Shown: one piece after another, positions 57,485 through 64,000 of the stretch
Layout: every line of letters begins with the position of its first letter
Numbering within the stretch: position 1 is the stretch's first letter
NCBI RefSeq assembly: GCF_000217955.3
Contig: NZ_AFOY02000009.1
Coordinates: 124,001-188,000, forward strand
Source: Pseudomonas fluorescens HK44
GTDB lineage: Bacteria; Pseudomonadota; Gammaproteobacteria; Pseudomonadales; Pseudomonadaceae
Reading direction: 5' to 3'
Length of the DNA stretch: 64,000 nucleotides
The notes under the pieces: generated by a model
Database searches by the model: none
What the model was told of the DNA's origin: nothing
What the model saw: only the letters and a program-made list of their open reading frames with translations
Program-made: the position numbers and the translations under genes

Positions 57485-58909
57485 ATGCAAACCAAACTCT
57501 TGATCAACGGCCAGCTTGTCGCCGGCGAAGGCCCCGCTCAACCTGTATTCAACCCGGCTCTGGGCCGGGTGCTGATAGAAATCAACGAAGCCAGCGAAGC
57601 CCAGGTCGACGCCGCGGTGCGCGCCGCCGATGCCGCCTTCGATGGCTGGTCGCAGACCCCGCCCAAAGACCGTTCGCTGCTGTTGCTCAAACTCGCCGAC
57701 GTCATCCAGGCCCACGGCGAAGAGCTGGCCAGGCTGGAGTCGGACAACTGCGGCAAGCCCTACAGCGCCGCCTTGAACGACGAGATCCCGGCGATTGCCG
57801 ATGTGTTCCGGTTCTTTGCTGGCGCCAGCCGCTGCATGAGCGGTTCAGCCGGCGGTGAATACCTGTCGGGCCACACCTCGATGATCCGCCGCGACCCGGT
57901 GGGCGTGATCGCCTCCATCGCACCGTGGAACTACCCGCTGATGATGGTCGCCTGGAAGATCGCCCCGGCCCTGGCGGCCGGTAATACCGTGGTGCTCAAG
58001 CCGTCGGAGCAAACCCCGTTGACCGCGCTACGCCTGGCAGAACTGGCGTCGGAGATTTTCCCGACGGGCGTACTCAACCTGGTCTTTGGTCGTGGGCCTA
58101 CGGTCGGTAGTCCGCTGGTGACCCACCCGAAAGTGCGCATGGTGTCCTTGACCGGCTCTATCGCCACCGGCTCGAACATCATTTCCAGCACCGCCGACAG
58201 CGTCAAACGCATGCACATGGAATTGGGCGGCAAAGCCCCGGTGATTATCTTCGACGACGCCGACATCGACGCCGCCGTGGAAGGCATCCGCACCTTCGGT
58301 TTCTACAACGCTGGGCAGGACTGCACCGCCGCCTGCCGCATCTACGCCCAGGCCGGCATCTACGAAAAATTCGTCGAGAAGCTTGGCGTGGCCGTCAGCA
58401 GCATCAAGTACGGTGTGCAGGATGACCCGTCCACCGAGTTGGGCCCACTGATCACCGCCCAGCATCGCGACCGTGTAGCCGGTTTCGTCGAGCGCGCCAT
58501 CGCGCAACCGCACATCCGCTTGATCACTGGCGGCAAAGCCGTGGAAGGCAACGGCTTCTTCTTCGAACCAACGGTACTGGCCGACGCCCGACAAGACGAC
58601 GAGATCGTCCGCCGCGAGGTGTTCGGGCCGGTGGTGTCGGTGACCTCATTCGCTGATGAGGCACAAGTGCTGGCGTGGGCCAACGATTCGGACTACGGCC
58701 TGGCGTCGTCGGTCTGGACGTCCGATGTCGGCCGCGCTCACCGCCTCGCCGCCCGCTTGCAGTACGGCTGCACCTGGGTGAATACGCACTTCATGCTGGT
58801 CAGCGAAATGCCTCACGGCGGTCAGAAACTGTCCGGCTATGGCAAGGACATGTCCATGTACGGGCTGGAGGACTACACCACCGTGCGGCATGTGATGTTC
58901 AAGCACTAA
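57485..58909 (+). CDS. Gamma-aminobutyraldehyde dehydrogenase (paralogue 2)
   Basis: Aldehyde dehydrogenase of 474 aa, the size of PatD. Catalytic Cys in [19 protein letters not shown] (about 280), Glu in [18 protein letters not shown] (about 246), conserved ending [20 protein letters not shown]. It oxidises 4-aminobutanal, from putrescine, to GABA if the PatD assignment holds. The order binding protein-ATPase-permeases-patD is the E. coli ydcSTUV-patD order. RBS AGAGGGC. It shares blocks throughout with the enzyme at 51584, so the two arose by duplication. Confidence 0.88.
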   Translation: MQTKLLINGQLVAGEGPAQPVFNPALGRVLIEINEASEAQVDAAVRAADAAFDGWSQTPPKDRSLLLLKLADVIQAHGEELARLESDNCGKPYSAALNDEIPAIADVFRFFAGASRCMSGSAGGEYLSGHTSMIRRDPVGVIASIAPWNYPLMMVAWKIAPALAAGNTVVLKPSEQTPLTALRLAELASEIFPTGVLNLVFGRGPTVGSPLVTHPKVRMVSLTGSIATGSNIISSTADSVKRMHMELGGKAPVIIFDDADIDAAVEGIRTFGFYNAGQDCTAACRIYAQAGIYEKFVEKLGVAVSSIKYGVQDDPSTELGPLITAQHRDRVAGFVERAIAQPHIRLITGGKAVEGNGFFFEPTVLADARQDDEIVRREVFGPVVSVTSFADEAQVLAWANDSDYGLASSVWTSDVGRAHRLAARLQYGCTWVNTHFMLVSEMPHGGQKLSGYGKDMSMYGLEDYTTVRHVMFKH

Positions 58910-58921
58910 AAGCATCGTCGG

Positions 58922-58992
58922 ATCGCCGCCCGGAGCAAGCTTTGCTCCTACAGGTCCGCGCGAAACCTGTAGGAGCAAGGCTTGCCCGCGAT
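58922..58992. repeat. Compound REP remnant
   Basis: ATCGCCGCCCGGAGCAAGCTTTGCTCCTACAGG followed by CCTGTAGGAGCAAGGCTTGCCCGCGAT. The left part is the inverse of the TCCGGGCGGCG module seen in the chimeric pairs at 11129, 17581 and 37926. Confidence 0.75.
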
Positions 58993-59150
58993 AGCGTCAC
59001 CGCAATCTCAAGGAAGAAACCGGCAACCAGCACCACCAGGTTCCACCCCAAAGAAACCAAAACAATAACCACCGATCCGGGTTGAGCCGTCATGGCCCAG
59101 CCACGGTTTCGGACATCCGAAATCTGCCGATTTTCCGGAGCATGAACGCC

Positions 59151-60635
59151 ATGAGTGCACTACCCGATTTATCTGCAATTGCCGCCGACAGCGATGCCGA
59201 GCAGTTACGCAAGCTGGGCTACACCTCGAACTTCAATCGCAGCATGAGCCTGTGGGAAAACTTCGCCCTGGGCTTCACCTACCTCTCCCCGGTCGTAGGG
59301 GTTTATACCCTGTTCGGCCTGTGCCTGGCCGCCGGTGGCCCGCCGATGTTCTGGGCGTATTTGCTGGTCGGTTGCGGCCAACTGCTGGTCTGCCTGATAT
59401 TCGGTGAAGTGGTGTCGCAGTTCCCGATTTCCGGTGGTGTCTACCCATGGGCCCGCCGCTTGGTGGGCAAACGCTGGGCGTGGATGGTCGGCTGGATCTA
59501 CTCCATTGCCCTGTGCGTCACCATCGCGGCCGTTGCGGTCGGTGCCGGTCCTTACCTGGCGGCGATGATGGGCTTTGAACCGAGCAACAACACCAACATC
59601 GTCATCGCCCTGGTGCTGACGCTGTTCGCCACTCTGGTGAATCTCAGCGGCACCAAGGTGCTGGCGCGTATCGCCATGTTCGGCTTTCTCTGCGAGCTGG
59701 TCGGCGCGGTGGTCGTTGGCGTGTACCTGCTGGTCTTCGAACGCCATCAGCCACTCAGCGTGCTGTTCAACACCTTTGATATCCGCGTCGACGGTTCCTA
59801 CCTGCCGGCGTTCCTGACCGCCTCCCTGGCCGGGATGTTTCTGTACTACGGCTTCGAGGCCTGCGGCGACGTGGCTGAAGAAACCCCGAACCCGAGCAAG
59901 CAGATTCCGGTGGCCATGCGCATGACCATCTACATCGGCGGCATTGCGGCGATGTTTGCCTGCCTGGCGCTGATTCTTGCGGTGCCGGACATGCAAGCGG
60001 TGATCAACGGCACTGACAAGGACCCGGTAACCACTATCCTCAACAACGCCTTCGGTCCTGTGGGTTCGAAAGTGGTGATGGGTGTGGTGATGATTTCCTT
60101 CATCTCCTGCGTCATCAGCCTGCAAGCGGCGGCCAGTCGTCTGCTGTATTCCTATGCTCGTGATGAAATGGTCATCGGCAGTGCACTGCTGAAAAAGATT
60201 TCGCCGACGACTCAGGTTCCGGTTGCCGCGCTGTTCGTGTCTGGCGTCCTCCCTGCACTGATTATTGCCCTCGGCTTTTTCCTGCAAGACGCCGTCGCCA
60301 CCATCGTCAGCTTCGCGGCCATCGGCATCTACCTGGCGTTCCAGATGATCGTGCTCGCCGCCCTCTACGCCCGCGCTCGCGGCTGGGAACCCAGCGGTAA
60401 ATTCACACTGGGCGCCTGGGGTCTGCCGGTGAACATCGGCGCGCTGGTCTATGGCGTGGGCGCCATCATCAACATGGCCTGGCCACGCACACCGGATGCC
60501 GCGTGGTACATCAACTACGCCATGGTCTTGAGCACTGCCATCGTGATTGGCCTGGGCCTGCTCTACATGTGGCTCGGCAAACCGTATGACCACGGCACCG
60601 CCCCTGCGGGTGATGCCTGGAAAGTCAGCCGGTAA
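59151..60635 (+). CDS. APC family amino acid/polyamine permease
   Basis: Membrane transporter of 494 aa with about 12 TM helices. It begins with a soluble stretch (LRKLGYTSNFNRSMSLWENFALGF) typical of the GABA permease/BAT1-like APC group, then TM1 with FTYLSPVVGVYTLFG. The consensus FGEVVSQFPISGGVYPWARR is diagnostic. It is a candidate GABA or putrescine transporter given the upstream amine genes. CGGAG lies 10 bases before the ATG at 59151; another ATG at 59142 is too near it. Confidence 0.88.
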   Translation: MSALPDLSAIAADSDAEQLRKLGYTSNFNRSMSLWENFALGFTYLSPVVGVYTLFGLCLAAGGPPMFWAYLLVGCGQLLVCLIFGEVVSQFPISGGVYPWARRLVGKRWAWMVGWIYSIALCVTIAAVAVGAGPYLAAMMGFEPSNNTNIVIALVLTLFATLVNLSGTKVLARIAMFGFLCELVGAVVVGVYLLVFERHQPLSVLFNTFDIRVDGSYLPAFLTASLAGMFLYYGFEACGDVAEETPNPSKQIPVAMRMTIYIGGIAAMFACLALILAVPDMQAVINGTDKDPVTTILNNAFGPVGSKVVMGVVMISFISCVISLQAAASRLLYSYARDEMVIGSALLKKISPTTQVPVAALFVSGVLPALIIALGFFLQDAVATIVSFAAIGIYLAFQMIVLAALYARARGWEPSGKFTLGAWGLPVNIGALVYGVGAIINMAWPRTPDAAWYINYAMVLSTAIVIGLGLLYMWLGKPYDHGTAPAGDAWKVSR

Positions 60636-60790
60636 TGACAGCGCCCTGACCTGTGATAACGGGTCAGGGTGACGAGGAAAGTGGGTTAGCACATTTGCAG
60701 TTAGCAGATTAGAGGCGTTTCCTTCAGAGCGAGCCTCCAGATAAAGACACCCATTCCTACAGTAGGTAGTGCCAGAGTAGACTTGCCGCC

Positions 60791-61059
60791 GTAAGCACCC
60801 TGTCGATAGGCTTCATCCCGTCGCTGCAAAATCAGCGGCCCGGGGTCGAAGCCGGGAAAAGTCAAAACGGTGCTTACGCGCCCCCATAGAACTGAGGCTG
60901 TTTTATGCCTTCAGTTCTGCTTTATGGCGGGCCGTGTGGCGCGGGCCTTCCGGCTTCCGTTTTGACTGGAAGTGTCCCGACTTCGAACGCCACTCGGTTC
61001 GCCACCCAACCTGTCGAAGGGTTGGTGGCGACTCTCCAAATCGAAACGGAAGTCATCTA
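60791..61059 (+). ncRNA. Structured 5' leader with two alternative foldings (copy B)
   Basis: Second instance of the leader seen at 17725. An outer helix is GTAAGCACC (60791-60799) with GGTGCTTAC (60869-60877). Inside are hairpin GTCGCTG-CAAAAT-CAGCG (60820-60837) and a hairpin with loop GGTCGAAG holding segment 1, TCGAAG (60846-60851). Segment 4 is AGTCAAAACGG (60860-60870), 5 is CCGTTTTGACT (60957-60967), 2 is CTTCGA (60981-60986), 3 is TCGAAG (61014-61019, in a loop), 6 is AAACGGAAG (61044-61052), pairing with CTTCCGTTT (60954-60962) and covering the ribosome site. A near-perfect side hairpin (AGAACTGAGGC with GCCTTCAGTTCT) lies at about 60888-60917. Same order, same 24-base spacing between 3 and 6 as in copy A. 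Confidence 0.78.
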
Positions 61060-61125
61060 ATGTCCAAATACGCTCGAAATCCGTCCAAAAATGCCTCTTG
61101 CCGTCTCTTCGGAGGCAGGCCATGA
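61060..61125 (+). CDS. 21-residue leader peptide coupled to the BRO-N gene
   Basis: Short frame MSKYARNPSKNASCRLFGGR plus a final proline, basic, starting 7 bases after segment 6 of the leader. Its TGA overlaps the ATG of the BRO-N gene (ATGA), so ribosomes finishing it could restart there. The BRO-N gene also has GGAGG inside the leader peptide (61111-61115). Translation of the short frame is inferred from position; there is no homology evidence. Confidence 0.6.
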   Translation: MSKYARNPSKNASCRLFGGRP

Positions 61126-61604
61126 CCCATCCTCATTTCACCCCCACCGTCTTCACCCGCCACAACCGCTTCCTTCACGCCTTCATGCACGAAAACCAAG
61201 CCTGGTTCTGCGTTCAGGATCTTGGCCGACTGATGGGGCGCCCGCTGGATCAACGACTCACCCTGAAGCTCGATCCTGATCAGCGTCGATACGTTTGGTT
61301 GCTCAAAAGCGGCAATCCCGTCGAAGCGCTGATGGTCAGTGAATCAGGTATGTACGCGCTGCTGATCCATCACTTCGTTCCGGAAAATCGCAACCTGCGC
61401 CAATGGCTGAGTCATGAAGTGATGCCGACATTGCGCAGCTCGCAGCCAGCGTTTGAGGCAAACTCTCCAAGCCTGAGTTCGTTGCAGTGGGCCGGCGTGT
61501 CTGTGCCGCTGCTGCATTGGCGGGATCAGGCGTGGGTGAAGTGGCGAGACATGCCTGACTTGCTGTTGGCGCAACGCCCATCGATAACAGCCAACGCAGG
61601 CTGA
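61122..61604 (+). CDS. BRO-N domain (prophage antirepressor-like) protein
   Basis: Protein of 160 aa with a BRO-N domain at residues about 10-105 (FMHENQAWFCVQDLGRLMG, ALMVSESGMYALLIHHF, LRQWLSHEVMPTLR). BRO-N is a DNA-binding domain of phage and viral antirepressors. No C-terminal antirepressor domain follows; the tail (about 115-160) is short. No other phage genes surround it. Expression is probably governed by the structured leader and the coupled short frame. Confidence 0.87.
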   Translation: MTHPHFTPTVFTRHNRFLHAFMHENQAWFCVQDLGRLMGRPLDQRLTLKLDPDQRRYVWLLKSGNPVEALMVSESGMYALLIHHFVPENRNLRQWLSHEVMPTLRSSQPAFEANSPSLSSLQWAGVSVPLLHWRDQAWVKWRDMPDLLLAQRPSITANAG

Positions 61605-61631
61605 ACCGCCACAATTCAGCCCGCATAAAAA

Positions 61632-61663
61632 AATGGGTGGACCGAGTTTTCAGTCCACCCATT
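61632..61663. terminator. Terminator between BRO-N and a convergent small gene
   Basis: AATGGGTGGAC and GTCCACCCATT, an 11-bp stem with a 10-base loop. On the minus strand it is followed by a run of T (ATTTTTTTATG), so it is strongest for the gene at 61693; it also closes the BRO-N transcript. Confidence 0.92.
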
Positions 61664-61692
61664 CTGTAGGCGAGATATCAAACAACCTCTCT

Positions 61693-61878
61693 TCAAAACC
61701 GCGAAACACGGTGCATCGCATCCACCAGATAGCGCATCGCAATGCGGTCGCTCTCCGATAACTGCCGATACTGCTCGACGAGTTTCACCTCCTCCGAGCT
61801 GAGCCGGCGCGACCTTCGCGAGAGGCTCAAGCCTGAGAAAACCCCTAAAAACCCGATGATGCCTTGTGCTTTTTCCAT
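61693..61878 (-). CDS. Small protein resembling the C-terminal tail of phage-type regulators
   Basis: Predicted protein of 61 aa. The C-terminal part (SSEEVKLVEQYRQLSESDRI then AMRYLVDAM) looks like the dimerising helical tail of Cro/CI-type helix-turn-helix regulators, but no DNA-binding domain precedes it; the N terminus is MEKAQGIIGFLGVFSGLSL, hydrophobic. AGAGGG lies 10 bases before the ATG at 61878. It converges on the BRO-N gene across a strong terminator. A functional link between the two is a guess. Confidence 0.65.
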   Translation of the reverse strand: MEKAQGIIGFLGVFSGLSLSRRSRRLSSEEVKLVEQYRQLSESDRIAMRYLVDAMHRVSRF

Positions 61879-62361
61879 GGACGATGTCCCTCTGCACGTG
61901 AACGGAAACTTCAGATACCTCATCGCCCTGCTCCTGTTTCAACCATGTCTGGCACTTGCGTGAGTCCGGCTGAACGTTCACCGGTCTCAAGGGCAAAGTC
62001 CGGTCATGAGCCTAAGAATAGGAACAAAAAAACGTTTGCGAGCCGTTTTTAGAGTAATTAGTCAAAAAATAAAAACACTTATTTGAAACACCAAATCGGC
62101 TTGAACGACAGCTGAATATCCTCGGGAGGCCAGCTCCTGCAGCTGCGTGCCTTGCGCTGCGAGTAACACGCAGCCCTGGCACGGCCTGTGGGAATTCTCC
62201 ATAAAGCGCACGCTCATCATTTTCGAGCTATTTCGAACGCTTTATCTTATTGGGCATCTGTTTAAAATCCGATGCGTTTGGCCGAAGGCTTGTCCGAACC
62301 TCACATTTTGATCCAAAACGCAGCCAGGAACGCCGCGGGATCGTCCACGACAGGTTGTCCT
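61879..62361. other. AT-richer intergenic region before opgD
   Basis: The 483 bases between the small minus-strand gene and opgD contain an AT-rich section (about 62010-62090, with TTAGAGTAATTAGTC-like stretches) likely to hold promoters, a GC-rich patch around 62130 with CAGCTCCTGCAGCTG, and no convincing gene. Frames seen here lack RBS and family resemblance. Confidence 0.6.
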
Positions 62362-63996
62362 ATGCACCGCAGGAATTTGCTCAAAGCCTCCATGGCCATC
62401 GCTGCCTACACCGGCCTTTCGGCCACCGGACTGTTGGCCGCGCGTGCCTGGGCCGGGACGGCCGATGGCGAGGCTCAGGCCTTCGACTTCGAGGCGTTGC
62501 AGGCACAAGCCAAGCAACTGGCCAGCAGTGGTTATGCCGACACCAAGCAGGTGTTGCCAGCGACGCTGGCGAACATGACGCCGCAGCAGTTCAACGCGAT
62601 TCAGTACGACGCCAGACATTCGCTGTGGAATGACCTGAACGGGCAACTCGACGTGCAGTTCTTCCACGTCGGCATGGGCTTCAAGCAACCAGTGCGCATG
62701 TACAGCGTCGACCCCAAGACCCGTCAGGCGCGGGAAGTGCATTTCCACCCTTCGCTGTTCAATTACCAGAATTCCAACATCGATACCGCGCAGCTCAAGG
62801 GCGACCTGGGCTTTGCCGGGTTCAAGCTGTTCAAGGCCCCGGAACTGGATAAACACGACGTGGTGTCGTTCCTTGGCGCCAGCTACTTCCGCGCTGTGGA
62901 TAACACCGGTCAGTACGGCTTATCGGCCCGTGGCCTGGCGATCGATACCTACGCCAAAAAGCGCGAAGAGTTTCCGGACTTCACCAAGTTCTGGTTTGAA
63001 ACCCCGGACAAGGACAGCACCCGTTTCGTGGTCTATGCCCTGCTCGACTCACCGAGTGCCACCGGTGCCTATCGCTTTGACATCGACTGCCAGGCCAATC
63101 AGGTGGTGATGGCCATCGACGCACACGTCAACGCGCGCACCGCCATCGAGCAACTCGGTATCGCACCAATGACCAGCATGTTCAGCTGCGGCACTCACGA
63201 ACGGCGCATGTGCGACACCCTTCACCCGCAGATCCATGACTCGGATCGGCTGGCCATGTGGCGCGGCAACGGCGAGTGGATCTGCCGTCCGCTGAACAAC
63301 CCGGCGACCCTGCAATTCAACGCCTTTGCCGACACGGACCCGAAAGGTTTTGGTCTGGTGCAGACCGACCATGAGTTCGACAGCTATCAGGACACTGTCG
63401 ATTGGTACAGCAAGCGCCCGAGCCTGTGGGTCGAGCCGACCACCGCCTGGGGCGAAGGCTCCGTCGACCTGCTGGAAATCCCGACCACAGGCGAAACCCT
63501 GGACAACATCGTGGCCTTCTGGACCCCGAAAAAACCGGTGGCCGCCGGCGACTCGCTGAACTACGGCTACAAGCTCTACTGGAGCGCCCTGCCGCCCGTT
63601 GGCACGCCGCTGGCGCGGGTCAATGCCACGCGTTCGGGGATGGGCGGTTTCGTCGAAGGCTGGGCTCCCGGCGAGCACTATCCGAAAGTCTGGGCGCGGC
63701 GTTTTGCGGTCGACTTTACCGGCGGCGGACTGGATCGTTTGCCTGAAGGCACGGGAATCGAACCGGAGGTCACGGCGTCGAGCGGTCAGGTCAAGGACTT
63801 CAACGTGCTGGCGCTGGATGACATCAAAGGCTATCGAATCACCTTTGACTGGGTCCCGACCGATGACAGCGTGGCGCCGGTGGAACTGCGGTTGTTCATC
63901 CGCACCCATGACCGAACGTTGAGCGAAACCTGGCTGTATCAGTATTTCCCGCCTGAGCCGGACAAGCGCAAGTACCCGGATTGGCCGGCGTCATAA
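62362..63996 (+). CDS. opgD: Glucan biosynthesis protein D (periplasmic)
   Basis: Periplasmic protein of 544 aa for osmoregulated periplasmic glucans. It begins with a Tat signal ([20 protein letters not shown], cleavage near residue 32) as usual for OpgD. The OpgD/OpgG fold is visible in [40 protein letters not shown] and the second domain ending [23 protein letters not shown]. OpgG and OpgH genes are not in the window, as usual for opgD. The open frame begins at 62272 but the ATG at 62362 gives the Tat signal. Confidence 0.95.
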   Translation: MHRRNLLKASMAIAAYTGLSATGLLAARAWAGTADGEAQAFDFEALQAQAKQLASSGYADTKQVLPATLANMTPQQFNAIQYDARHSLWNDLNGQLDVQFFHVGMGFKQPVRMYSVDPKTRQAREVHFHPSLFNYQNSNIDTAQLKGDLGFAGFKLFKAPELDKHDVVSFLGASYFRAVDNTGQYGLSARGLAIDTYAKKREEFPDFTKFWFETPDKDSTRFVVYALLDSPSATGAYRFDIDCQANQVVMAIDAHVNARTAIEQLGIAPMTSMFSCGTHERRMCDTLHPQIHDSDRLAMWRGNGEWICRPLNNPATLQFNAFADTDPKGFGLVQTDHEFDSYQDTVDWYSKRPSLWVEPTTAWGEGSVDLLEIPTTGETLDNIVAFWTPKKPVAAGDSLNYGYKLYWSALPPVGTPLARVNATRSGMGGFVEGWAPGEHYPKVWARRFAVDFTGGGLDRLPEGTGIEPEVTASSGQVKDFNVLALDDIKGYRITFDWVPTDDSVAPVELRLFIRTHDRTLSETWLYQYFPPEPDKRKYPDWPAS

Positions 63997-64000
63997 GACA

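Noticed and set aside
60934..61059. Longer frame upstream of the 21-residue leader peptide
   Set aside because: It runs through leader segments 5, 2 and 3; no RBS; pairing conservation indicates RNA function.

Overview
The window comes from the chromosome of a fluorescent Pseudomonas (P. fluorescens group). The evidence is gene content and order (glnD-dapC, dapD-csdA-csdE, ndvB-dapE-rlmA, plsB, mexJKL, rsmJ, tsaB, adk, ppc, lysS-prfB-wspR-wspFEDCBA), high GC coding DNA, and many copies of the short inverted REP repeats typical of this group. No rRNA, tRNA or CRISPR array was seen.

Layout. 1-8.2 kb: the 3' end of glnD, lysine/diaminopimelate genes (dapC, dapD), a low-GC orphan metalloprotease, an ArsC/Spx-like gene, a cysteine desulfurase pair (csdA-csdE) and tcdA. 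8.4-17.6 kb: ndvB (glucan synthase with a GH17-like front domain), dapE-rlmA, a small conserved gene, a cold-shock gene, plsB and a DUF4197 gene. 17.7-21.2 kb: an accessory stretch with a structured RNA leader before a DUF6124-like gene, then a Fic AMP-transferase gene cut in two by an intact IS1111-type element. 21.3-26.2 kb: an RND pump operon with a divergent TetR regulator (mexKJ/mexL). 26.3-38.8 kb: housekeeping and small conserved genes (rsmJ, a PEP-mutase-like enzyme, DUF72, tsaB, adk, ppc, a lipoprotein hydrolase, a DUF1704 protein, a TetR regulator). 38.9-50.2 kb: lysS, prfB (programmed frameshift) and the complete wsp surface-sensing/c-di-GMP operon. 50.5-60.6 kb: a LysR regulator and a polyamine/amine catabolism cluster (two paralogous aldehyde dehydrogenases around a ydcSTUV-like ABC transporter, then an APC permease). 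60.6-64 kb: a second copy of the structured RNA leader before a 21-codon ORF coupled to a BRO-N gene, a convergent small regulator-like gene, and opgD.

Most interesting signals. (1) Two leader RNAs, 43 kb apart and in front of unrelated genes, share an architecture of six pairing segments in the order 1-4-5-2-3-6. The middle pair (5-2) is complementary both to an upstream pair (1-4) and to a downstream pair (3-6), and segment 6 overlaps the ribosome binding site. The sequences differ completely between copies but the complementarity is kept, which is covariation expected of a two-state translational RNA switch. I could not match it to a named RNA family. (2) Downstream of the IS1111 transposase a stem with an internal loop carries two 7-nt guides, one matching each half of the exact target site in the Fic gene. 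This is a readable bridge (seek) RNA with its target preserved. Removing the 1389-bp element restores an in-frame HPFRDGNGR Fic motif.
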